The notes under the pieces were generated by a model, which was not told the DNA's origin, searched no databases, and was given only the letters and a program-made list of their open reading frames with translations. From Helianthus annuus (Eukaryota > Streptophyta > Magnoliopsida > Asterales > Asteraceae): a stretch of DNA of 64,000 bases. Both the position numbers and the translations under genes were made by a program. Below are positions 1 through 10,960 of this stretch, piece after piece (within the stretch, counting starts at the first letter, position 1; every line of letters starts with the position of its first letter). The stretch lies in assembly GCF_002127325.2 (NCBI RefSeq), contig NC_035437.2, positions 171,743,378 through 171,807,377 on the forward strand. Direction: 5' to 3'.

Positions 1-190
1 ATGGCAATTTACTCTTCATTTTATTAACAATATTTCTATTTAAAAAAAACTTCATTTTTTTTGGTAATAAATTTATCATTTTAGTTATCACCTTAGAGCA
101 AAATAAACTTACCTTTTACAAACCTAATTTAAAGTGTGTTTTTTTAATCATTTTACAAACCTTTTTTGCGTGTTTTTATAGTTTTTGTAC

Positions 191-470
191 GAGTTAATTA
201 CTGTTTTCGTCCCTATGGTTTGACAAAAATCACTATTTCAGTTCATTAGTTTAAAAATTGCGATTTCAGTCCCTATGGTTTCACTTTCGTAACCATTTCA
301 GTCCCTGTGGTTTCACTTTCGTAACTATTTCAATCCATTTATTCTGTTAAGTACAGGGACTGAAATGATTACGAAAGTGAAACCATAGGGACTAAAATCG
401 CAATTTTTTAACTAATGGACTGAAATAGTGATTTTTGACAAACCACAGGGACGAAATCATTAAGTAACTC
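191..470. mobile_element. Mutator-like foldback element A
   Basis: A 280-bp inverted repeat whose arms (roughly 130 nt each) meet near 345-355. The left end reads GAGTTAATTACTG and the reverse complement of the right end GAGTTACTTAATG. Inside are modules of the type GTCCCTATGGTTTG. Flanks are TTTTTGTAC (182-190) and TTTTTTTAC (471-479), 8 of 9 identical, fitting the 9-bp target duplication of Mutator-like elements. There is no coding capacity, so it would be non-autonomous. It is closely related to the copy at 5479-5778. Confidence 0.8.
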
Positions 471-479
471 TTTTTTTAC

Positions 480-1169
480 TCTTTAGAATTTGGGAAATAT
501 TTAAAATCTGAATATTTAATTGTTACATCTTTAAACATTAGCATCCCATCAGAACACATTTTTATATAGTTATTTAATCGAAAGAGATGATTGTTTGATT
601 TTAATTATTTAGCGTCACGCAGTTCTTTAAAAACATATACATCAAACACTCTTATATTCATGAGTTTTGACATCGTTACATTGTTTTACAGGGTGTCTAC
701 TTGGTGACATGGCTGGGCCAATCATCGTGTCGTTTTGCTTTTCCAACGTAGGGCATTTGGAACTTTAGAGCGATCGCTTTGGTTCTGTGGTTAACGTTGT
801 CAAATTGTTTACAACAAAGGTTGTAATTGTAATGAATACCGTTGAACGATAGGAATCTGCATTGGTGGTTACGTTTTTTAGCATAATTATGCTCCAGCAA
901 CCGTTGTAACAAATTTTTTTTTCCTGAAGGCGTAACCTTCGAAATAAAAATATGCATTTTGATATTTATCTTACTAGAAACAAATGTGTGCTTACTTTCT
1001 AGACCTCCCAAGCTGTTTATCTTAACCGGAATAAGTGCAAGTCTTGATCCGAACACATACCTTAACGTTTTATACATCTCGAACACCAAAGCACGTGTGC
1101 CTGTTGCTCCAGGCGACAGCGGCTATAAGTATAACACATCAGAAAAGGTGATGCACATTGGTTTAACAA
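480..1169. other. Unassigned AT-rich DNA with an unrecognised open frame
   Basis: No gene is recognised here. The - strand has an open frame of 130 codons (1089-697). It stays open for some distance upstream of its ATG, but the product matches no family I know and the region has no clear promoter or splice context. It could be a captured or decayed gene fragment. Direct repeats and TIRs are not visible inside it. Confidence 0.4.
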
Positions 1170-1177
1170 CCGGTTTT

Positions 1178-1333
1178 CAGTGGCGGACCCAGAAATTATT
1201 TGCTAGGGGTGCGGATGAGGTGTTCAACCATATTTTCAAGGGGTGCGGTCGGGTTTTTTTTTCCTAAAATATACACTAATTTTTTTAAAGGGGTGCGGCC
1301 GCCCACCCTGACCAAAGGGTAGGTCCGCCCCTG
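1178..1333. mobile_element. hAT-type MITE (156 bp)
   Basis: Terminal inverted repeats start CAGTGGCGGACC on the left and read CAGGGGCGGACC from the right. The element is bracketed by a perfect 8-bp direct repeat CCGGTTTT (1170-1177 and 1334-1341), the size used by hAT transposases. It contains two direct copies of an AGGGGTGCGG motif and no coding sequence. Confidence 0.85.
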
Positions 1334-1817
1334 CCGGTTTTTGCCCCAGGGAGCCGCATCGCCTTTGTGAACAACTCTATATTTACACGTTGCGTATTTC
1401 CATTTTGTTTAAATTGATTCTTTAGAGGCTTGTACAGTGAGTTATTAACATATTGTGCAAACTACCAGTACACTTTAAATTGATTTTTTTATAAATTCGA
1501 GTTATTTTATTTCGACACCGCCGCATCGCGTTACAAAATATACTAGGTATAATCTATTGAGCCTTTTGAGAACCGTCACTCATTTCCACCAAATCCCAAT
1601 TGCACCATACCTCCATATTGCGATTATGTGTTAGTGTCCCAACAACATATGGAGCAGATTGAGGACCGTTGTTGACGGATGGAGAATTAGTTGTTTTGGA
1701 ATTCTTGGATGCCATAGTATCAAATGAATCAAGAGGTTATTGAGTAGAAAAAGAATCAAGAAGAAGATGAAGATGGTGTGATAATCAAATGAATTATGTA
1801 CACTATATATACTATCA

Positions 1818-1961
1818 GGAATCGATTCCAACGGTAACAAATGCATTAAATGGTTGGTTGCAAACAACTAGGAATCGATTCCAACGGTAACAAATGCATT
1901 AAATGGTTGGTTGCAAACGGCTAGGAATCGATTCCAACGGCTAGGAATCGATTCCAACTGT
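1818..1961. repeat. 53-bp minisatellite with ATCGAT core
   Basis: Units begin with GGAATCGATTCCAACGG at 1818 and 1871, with a third shortened unit at 1924 (only 20 bp) and a last partial one at 1944. Each unit contains the palindrome GGAATCGATTCC. The array is about 370 bp upstream of the cysteine synthase-like ATG. The stretch 1342-1817 to its left and the AACCGG-rich DNA to its right (1980-2165, repeated GGAACCGG/ACCGGTT motifs, looks like a decayed MITE) hold no gene. Confidence 0.75.
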
Positions 1962-2174
1962 AAAAAAAAACAATTAAATGGCAGAATTTAATGCAACGGG
2001 TTGGATTTGGTACGGAGGAACCGATTCCGGGTAGGAACCGGGTGCCAATCGAATTTTTTTATAAAATGTGAAACCGGGTAAGAACCTACCGGTTTTCTGA
2101 ACCCGAAACCGGTTCTTCAATAAAACGGGTAGGAACTGGAACCGGTTATTATGCCCGTCTCTAATCTATAATAG

Positions 2175-2245
2175 TATAAATGGGCTCTTAATTCTGAAAG
2201 ACTTGATGGGCTGAGCCTCAAGCTATAGACATTACTGTTTGGGCC
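2175..2245 (+). promoter_or_regulatory. Likely core promoter of the cysteine synthase-like gene
   Basis: TATAAA lies at 2175-2180, about 150 nt before the ATG. Three TGGGCY motifs follow: TGGGCT at 2181 and 2207, TGGGCC at 2240. TGGGCY (site II) elements are common in promoters of plant housekeeping and organelle-related genes. Assignment is by motif and position only, and the transcription start is not known. Confidence 0.45.
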
Positions 2246-2328
2246 TAGTCTTCTTCTAGTCAGTAAATTAAACCGGTGGTCAAAGAACTCAACTCCGCCG
2301 TGCCGTCAGAACCTCCGACCACCGTGAG

Positions 2329-5300
2329 ATGGCGGCACCGGCGAAACTGATTGCAATCATAGCATCTCTCTCCCTATCCCTATACTCTCTATACCTGTTA
2401 ACCAACAGACGCCGAGCTATATCTCACTCGAAACACAAAACCCTAATAACAACTCACAACAACAACAAACCGAAGAGAAATGGAATTGTTGGCGCCATTG
2501 GCAACACTCCTCTTATTCGAATCAATAGCCTCTCAGATGCCACTGGCTGTGAAGTAATTGTTATATATTATTATTTTTTTAATTTTAATTGAATTTATAT
2601 GTATATTAATATGTGAAGTAATGCTTTGTTTAATGTTATTATTATTAATCAGATTCTTGCGAAAGCGGAGTTTTTGAATCCTGGAGGAAGTGTTAAAGAT
2701 AGAGTTGCTGTTAAAATCATTGAAGAGGTAAATTTAGTATTTTGCTTTTATAATTTTGTTATAAAATTGTGTTCTTTAGTATAGTGGATGATATACTTAT
2801 AATTAGGGCTGCAAACGAACCAAACGTTCAGCGAACAGTTCGTGAACCGTTCGGCGGGAAGTTCGTTTGTGTTCGATCGTTTATTAAACAGACGAACGCA
2901 AACAAGAAATTTCGTTCGTTTAGTTAAATGAACAAACATGAACCGGGCTCATGTTCGTTCGTTTTTGTTCATGAACGTTCGGTAACGTGTTCGTTTGTGT
3001 TCGATAGTTCATTAGTGTTTTTAGTTTTTATATTTATTTAAATACTTCAAAATTCTGACAAATGAAATATCTAATAAGTGTCAGTGTATTATATATTCTG
3101 TTCATGAACGATTGTTTGCGTTCGTTTTTTTCCATTTGTGTTCATGAACATTAGTTTGTGCTCATTTGTGTTTGTCAACGTTCGTTGCCTAAAATTAACA
3201 AACAAACACAAACGAACACGAAAAAGTTCTTTTCCTTAGCAGACGAACACAAACATAAAATCTCGTTCGATAAGTGTTCGTGAACGCTTCGCGAACACAT
3301 ATATTTTTTTAACAAACGAACACGAACAAGGTCTTGTTCGTGTTCGTTTGGTTCGTTTGCAGCCCTACTTATGATTGGTTTTTCTGAACTTTTTTTTAAT
3401 GAAATGCTATATTACCTATGTTGTCAACGCACATAGACGCACTCAACACGCATAGGCCTAGTCTGGAGCCTAGGCGCTAGACGCTTAAAAAGCGAAGGGC
3501 TTTTTAGCGTTTTGAAGTTAGGTGCATAGTAAAAGATACCATCTTTAGGGTGAAGGGGGCACCTGGGGTTTGGTACTAAATGGATCACCGTCATAAACAA
3601 AGTGGGATGGGATTTTGGTTTATGAACCCAATTTTGGTTCAAAGAGTGGGAAGTCGGGGAAATGAGGTGGCACTCCGTCGTTGGTTTAAAGAAAGGGACG
3701 TTCTAAATTTTGGTTCATGAACCCGATTTTGGAGTGCCCTTTATGATTTTGGTTCTTTTGGATCATTTGATTCAAAATGAGGTGGCACTCCCTCATTGGT
3801 AGGTTGCTTTTGGTTCACATGGAGTCCCCCTTTCACCCTTAGACCATGTGTAGTGGAAGGGGAAGATAATGCCCCCACCCTGGGGCGTTTTGCGCCATGT
3901 GGCGGTCCAGTCAGCAAAGGGGCATTATGGGGCATTATGTTAAAAGGGGTGTAGTGGGGATGTGGGTTATGGGGCATTATGTTAAAAGGGGGTATAAATA
4001 TAATTAAATAAAAAAAAACCTTCAAACACGCGGGCGGGGGTGGGGGCGGTGGCGTTTTTTGGCGTGTTTGGGGGGAGAAGACGCCCACTACGGGTGGTCT
4101 TAGGGGTTTTAGGCATGTTTTAGGCTTGTTTAGGGTTAGTTTAGGCTGTTTTAGACTTTTAGGTTGATTCCGGGCTTATTTAGAGGTTCCAGACGATTTT
4201 TGGTCGGTATTGGACTTAACTTGCGCCTAGTCGCCTGAAAGAGTGCCTTTCAGGGCACAACGGGTATGGTGCACTGTGCTTTTCCGCCTTGAGCGCTTTT
4301 GACAACATATTTTTATGCACATATACACAAGATAACGAGGTTATAATGGTAGGATTTACGATATACCCATGAGTTGTTCCACATGGCTTATATAGGTGCT
4401 AAGCTGTGGGCCAATTGTTTTAACAAGTTCTACTGTGGTTAACATAGATTCCAGCTAGTATTTGTGTCTAAATGGCACATGTAAACAAATTGATCATCAC
4501 ATGGACTCATCGGTTTCTGAAAGTTAATAAGATGACCTTAACTTGTAATGCTGCTGCTTGTGCTTATTACCTATATTGACAAAAACAAAGTGCGGGAATA
4601 GTGATGGCTTATTACCGGTGGAGAAGGGCGGCAAAAATAAGTTGGGGGAATAGTGTTAGGCAGTTTGCCTGGCACTTCTCCATTGGTCCAAACAATTTAC
4701 GATTTTATCCTCAATTTAAAATTACGGTTTCGTTCTGAGTTTAAAATTATGTTTTTGCCACCAGTTCAAAATAAAATTTTGTTTTTGCCCCTAGCTTAAA
4801 ATCACGATTTTGTCCTGAATTCAAAAATATGATTTTGTCCCCATTTAAAAAATTACGGTTTTGCCCTAAGTTCAAATTTACGTTTTTGTCTCCGGTTCAA
4901 AATAAAATTATGCTTTTGTCCCAGCTCAAAACTATGATTTTGCCATCAGTTCAGAATTTTGATTTTGCCCCCAGTCCAAAATAAAATTGTGGTTTTGCCC
5001 CCAACTTAAAATTACGAATTTTCCCTCAGTTTAAAATTATGATTTTGGCCCCATTTCAAAAATTACAATTTTGCCCCTGTTAAAATTGTAGTCTTGCCAT
5101 CGTTTTAGATTTTTTTTTTTCAAAACTATAGTAGTGTTTTGTTTTACTTGGTTGACTCAATGTAACTTTTTGTGTCAAACCGCTGTCTAACACTCGCTCA
5201 TTGGTCATGACAAATTACTATTTTGCCCCCAACTCAAAAATACAGGTTTTCCATCGTTTTAGTTATTTTTAGCAAAACTATGTAAGTGTTTTAGTGTAAT

Positions 5301-8300
5301 TGGTTGACCCGATGTATTTTTTATTGAGTTCATGTTATAAGTATTATGTACAAATAACCAAAATACATGTGCACATGTTATGAAACCAAGAAATATTCGG
5401 TTTAGCGCCCCGCAATGCGGGCGTGGCATAACAGTATAACACTAGTTTGGCTACATTTAGGAACCACTAAATTATATAGAGCTAATTACTGTTTTTGTCC
5501 CTGTGGTTTGTCAAAAATCACTATTTCAGTCCATTAGTTTAAAAATTGCGATTTCAGTCCCTGTGGTTTCACTTTCGTAACCATTTCAGTCCCTGTGGTT
5601 TCACTTTCGTAACCATTTCAATCCATTTATTCTATTAGTACAGGGACTAAAATGGTTACGAGGTGGACTGAAATGGTTACAAAAGTGAAACCACAGGGAC
5701 TGAAATCGCAATTTTTAATTTAATGGACTGAAATACTAATTTTTGACAAACCACAAGGACGAAAACAGTAATCAACTCAATTATATATCTGTGATATGAA
5801 GTTAACGGAGTATGAGCATATGTTGGCCCATATGTGAAGTTGAGTAATAGTATACATGGGTTTGATTTAATACACATCATGAGACCTTTATGTTGATGGA
5901 TTTTTTTATTATTCTTACGCATTAGCCTTTTGTTAAACTTTCATAGGCCTTGGAATCCGGACAACTGTTAAAAGGCGGTGTAGTTACAGAGGGTAGCGCT
6001 GGGAGCACAGCAATAAGTCTTGCAACAGTTGCTCCTGCGTATGGATGCAAGTGTCACGTGGTTATCCCAGATGATGCTGCAATTGAAAAGGTATGGATGG
6101 TTAAAAATTTGTAAACTATAAGCTTCATTATTGTTATAGTTTAGAGTAAATGCCATTTTCGTCCCTGAGGTTTGGCCAGTTTTGCGACCTTCGTCCAAAG
6201 GTTTGTTTTTCCGCATTTGGATCATTTAGTTTGAAATCCTGTTATTTTCATCCGGCTCGTTAACTCCATTCATCTTTCTCCATTAAGTCAGGGGTATTTC
6301 CGACTTTTTGCTAACTTAAAGGGCAATTCAATCTTTTTCACTTTATGTAAAAAGACTGAATACTCTGAAAAAGACCAAATTGCCTTTTAAGTTAACAAAA
6401 TGGCGAAAATACCGCTGACTTTACGGAGAAAAATGGATGGAGTTAACGAGCCGGATGAAAATGGCAAGATTTAAACCTTTTGGATCCGGATGCGGAAAAA
6501 CAAACCTTTGGACGAAAGTCGCAAAATTGGCCAAACCTCAGGGACGAAAATGGCATTTTACTATATAATTTATCTCTGCAGTTGTATCTGTCTAATTATC
6601 ATTTTATTCATTTCCTATATAGTAACTTGTTTTTCACTATTTTTTATAATATATATTTTCAGTCTGAAATATTAGAGGCCCTTGGAGCAACAGTTGAAAG
6701 GGTTAGGCCGGTTTCAATAACTCACAAAGATCATTTTGTCAATATTGCAAGACGAAGGGCGTTAGAAGCAAATAAACTAGCACTGCAGGACATAAATCAA
6801 ACAGACACAAAAAATGTTACGAATACAAATGGATATTCGTCAGATAAAGGACAACAAGGTGCGATAGTCTCTAGTGAGCATAAAGGTGGATTTTTTGCGG
6901 ATCAATTTGAGAATTTGGCAAACTACAGAGCTCATTATGAAGGGACTGGACCTGAGATATGGGAGCAGACAGGTGGCAAATTGCATGCGTTTATTGCCGC
7001 TGCAGGTACAGGTGGCACTGTCGCAGGTGTTTCTCGTTTTCTAAAGGTCAGCCACAACGTATCAGTGCCTTTTTTAGTTTTAATAGAAGTAACTATATGG
7101 GAAGGTTGTTAAACGGGATTGGGTTGAAATCGGTCACTTTGTAGTTCATAGCTTGTTGGGTTGGCCCACTACTACTAGATTTTTATCTAATTTTTGATAA
7201 ATAAAGAATCCGTTAATTATTATTACAAAAACGGTGTTATTTAGGGGTGCGAATGGTTCGGTTTTTGGTTATTGAAAACCGTTCGGTTTCGGTTGTTTCG
7301 GTTTCGTTTTTTTGGTTTTAGCAACAGTTCAGTTTTTGATTTTTGGAACAAAATTACGTATAATTAAAATAAAAAGTATAATTCATAATTCAAGAATCTT
7401 TCTTAGATGTTTACGTTTAAGTTATTATGTTTAACCTTTTCAATTAATATTGTTTACATAAACTTAACCTTCTAATCTATTTTTATGTTTCTCCAAAGTT
7501 TTTATTAAGACATTTTAGGAGGTTGTATGCATTAAAAATTAGACTTTAAGCAACTTTTAACAGTTGTATTTATTTGACCCGTTCACCCTTGTCGTTTAGC
7601 TCACTAATTTCCTACTTATACATTTAGAAGCTGGGGGAATAGTGCCAGGCAGCTGCCTGGCACTCCCCCATTGGACCAACCTTTTTTAAATTTAATTTTA
7701 TTTCCAGTTTAAAATTACGCTTTCGTCCTTCGTTTAAAAACACGTTCTTCCCCCAGCTCAAAATAAAATTATAATTTTGCCTCTAGCTCAAAATTACGCT
7801 TTTGCCCTCGGTTCAAAAACTCATTTTTAATTTTGTTCTCAGTTTAAAATTACGGTTTCGCCCTTCGTTTAAAAATACGGTTTTGCCCCCGGTTCAAAAT
7901 AAAATTTTGGTTTTCCCTCTACCTTAAAATTACAATTCTACCCTCAGCTCAAAGTTACGTTTTTGCCCACAGTTCAAAATAAAATTATGATCCCCCCCAA
8001 GCTCAAAATTATGATTTCGCCTCTAACTTAAAATATAATTACGATTTTGCCCTCTATACAGACATACATGTTATGAGAGAGAAATATTCGGTTTATTGCC
8101 CCGCACTCCCCCATTGGACCAACACGTTTTTTATTTTATATCCATTTTAAAATTATGTTTTTGTCCTTAACTCAAAATAAAATTTACATTTTTGTCCCCA
8201 TCTCAAAATTACGATCTTGCCTTTAATTCAAAATTACGACTTTGCCTGGCACTCCCCCATTGGACCAACCAGTTTATTATTTTATATCCATTCTAAAATA

Positions 8301-9642
8301 ACGTTTTTGCCCCCTCTTTAAAATTACGATTTTGCTCCTAGCGCAAAATAAAATTACGATTTTGTTCCCAACTCAAAATTACGATTTTTCCCTCCATTCA
8401 AAATAAAATTGTGGTTTTGCCCTCAACTCAAAATCACCTTTTCGCCACCAGTTCAAAATAAAATTCTGTTTTTTTTAGTTGGTTGACTCGATTTAATTGT
8501 TTTTCGTGTCAATGAGCTGCCTAACACTCGCTCATTATTCGGCCATCGCCCCGCAACGCGGGCGGGGCTATAACTAGTATATATTAAAGGACATCATAAG
8601 CTACAGTATACAAAGGAACCTTACTTTCTACTTTTATTACCAAAATACCATTATATATTCAAGGATGATAATTATGTGCACAAGGGTAAAAATGTCATAA
8701 TAATTTGTTTCATATTGTATTTTAAATTATATATAAATAGTTCTTTTCAAGTTTCAACTTTTTTATTATAAGTTTCAACTTTTTTGTTATAATAATATAT
8801 TATTTTGGCTTTCTTTTCTCATACAAAATGAGAGGCTACAAATGTATTTATCTTTAATATTATTAATATTTTTTTTTGGTTTTATCCAATTTATTCAAAT
8901 GTGAAAATTTGTTAAACTCTTATAAGTTGTTTTCTTTATATTCATATTTAGTTTAAAAAATTAATCTAACCAAAGCGCTAGGTTTAAATGCTAGGTTTTA
9001 AAGTTTTAGTTAACTAAATAACTCTTAAGGTTTTTTAATAACTTTTATTAATTATACATACATTTTATTAATAGTAGACGTGGACATAATTCCTTATTTT
9101 TATCTACGTTTAAATTTTTACTTCCTTTATTTTTAAATTTATTTTTGTGTTCCTTAACATTTATTTGGACAACACATAATTTTATCGTAACCATATGTTG
9201 TTTTTATCTACGTTTCGATGTTTAAAACCCTACCCGCCGCAACGCGCGCTTAGAACCTACTAGTTTTTATTAATTAAATTGTTTAAGATAAAGCACAACC
9301 CACTTCCATAAACGGGTTGAAATTACTACCCCTCTGATTTTGTAATAACTACTAATGTTACTTTTTTATTCTTCTAAAAGGAAAAAGACCCGGGGATAAA
9401 GTGTTTTCTTGTGGACCCGCCTGGTTCCGGTTTGTTTAACAAGGTTACAAGGGGAGTGATGTACACAAAAGAAGAGGCTGAAGGAAAGAGATTAAAGAAT
9501 CCATTTGATACTATAACCGAAGGAATTGGGATTAATAGATTAACGGAAAATTTTAAAATGGCTCAACTTGATGGAGCTTTTAAAGGCACTGATATTGAAG
9601 CTGTCGAAATGTCTCGGTACGCAATCAATCCTTATCTCCCAA

Positions 9643-9701
<59 letters not shown>

Positions 9702-10451
9702 ACAAAGATCCGTTAGGAACCACCCTTTATTGCGAGAACCGCGAGAACCAGTGTGAACACAAACAGTAATAGCTAAAAAAATCTAAAAAACACCCAAAAA
9801 TTTTTTTTTTTATTTTTTTACTATTTTTTATATAAAAATCGCTACTTTTAGTATCCAAAAAAAAAAAAAAAATTTTTTTTTAAATTTTTTTTTTAAAAAA
9901 AAAAAAATTTTTTTTTTTTGGCTACAAAAAGTAGCGATTTGAACATAAAAAATAGTAAAAAAATAAAAAAAAAAATTTAGATTTTTTTTTGATTTTTTTA
10001 GATTTTTTAGGTTTTTTTGGGGTTTAGTTTTTAGCATTTTAGCTTGGGGGTGGGGGGGTGGGGGGGGGGGTTAGGTTTTTTTTAGGTTTTTTGAGGGTTT
10101 TAGTTTTTAGCATTTAGCTTGGGGGGGGGGGGGGGGGTTAGGTTTTTTGGGGGGGGGGGGGGGTTAGGTTTTTGGGGGGGGGGGGGGGGGGTTAGGTTTT
10201 TTTGGGGGGGTGGGGGGTGGGGGGTTTAGGTTTTTGGGGGGTGGGGGGGGGTGGGGGTTAGGTTTTTTTTAGGTTTTTTGAGGGTTTTAGTTTTTAGCAT
10301 TTAGCTTGGGGGGGGGGGGGGTTAGGTTTTTTGGGGGGGGGTGGGGGTTAGGTTTTTTTTAGGGTTTTTTTAGGTTTTTTTTAGCTATTTTAGCTTGTGT
10401 TCACATTGGTTCTCGCGGTTCTCGCAATAAAGGTGGTTCTCGCATGAACCT

Positions 10452-10530
<79 letters not shown>

Positions 10531-10923
10531 ACAAAGATCCGTTAGGAACCACCCTTTATTGCGAGAACCGCGAGAACCAATGTGAACACAACCAAAAATG
10601 CCTAAAAATAGCTAAAAAAACACACAAAATTTTTTTTTTAATATTTTTTATATTTTTTTTTTGCTACTAAAAGTAGCGATTTTAACATAAAAAATTTTTT
10701 AGATTTTTTTTTTATTTTTTTAGGTTTTTTGGGGTTTAGTTTTTAGCATTTTAGCTTTGGGGGGGGGTTTAGGTTTTTTTTGGGGGGTTTTAGTTTTTAG
10801 CATTTAGCTTGTTGGGGGGGGGGGGGGGTAGGTTTTTTAAGGTTTTTTTAGCTATTTTAGGTTGTGTTCACATTGGTTCTTGCGGTTCTCGCAATAAAGG
10901 TGGTTCTCGCATGAACCTTACCC

Positions 10924-10960
<37 letters not shown>

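Larger units (their letters stand above)
3419..4307. mobile_element. Inverted-repeat element carrying two nested MITEs
   Basis: Ends are TGTTGTCAA (3419-3427) and TTGACAACA (4299-4307), a perfect 9-bp terminal inverted repeat, each flanked outside by TA. The next bases also pair loosely (CGC / GCGC). The interior includes GCCTAGGCGC-type palindromic words. Two smaller MITEs (3548-3838, 3842-4099) are nested inside. The superfamily is not clear; a 2-bp TA duplication is possible but weak. Confidence 0.5.

Noticed and set aside
697..1089. 130-codon open frame on the - strand as a gene
   Set aside because: No recognised domain, no promoter or splice context and low-complexity composition in parts. 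Kept only as an unassigned frame.
3741..4088. 115-codon Pro-rich frame on the - strand
   Set aside because: It crosses the junction of two MITEs and is made of their repetitive GGGG/CCCC words.
7230..7345. Possible hAT MITE beginning AGGGGTGCGAATGGTTCGG
   Set aside because: The left end matches a common MITE type, but no right end or target duplication was found within intron 4.
9411..9756. Exon 5 extending through Ile-Tyr repeats
   Set aside because: The poly-IY tail is the TA microsatellite of intron 5; splicing at 9616 to 11784 restores the conserved enzyme sequence.
10040..10380. Interstitial telomere repeat
   Set aside because: The TTAGG/TTTAGGG-like words are irregular and embedded in long G runs; there is no array of the plant telomere heptamer.
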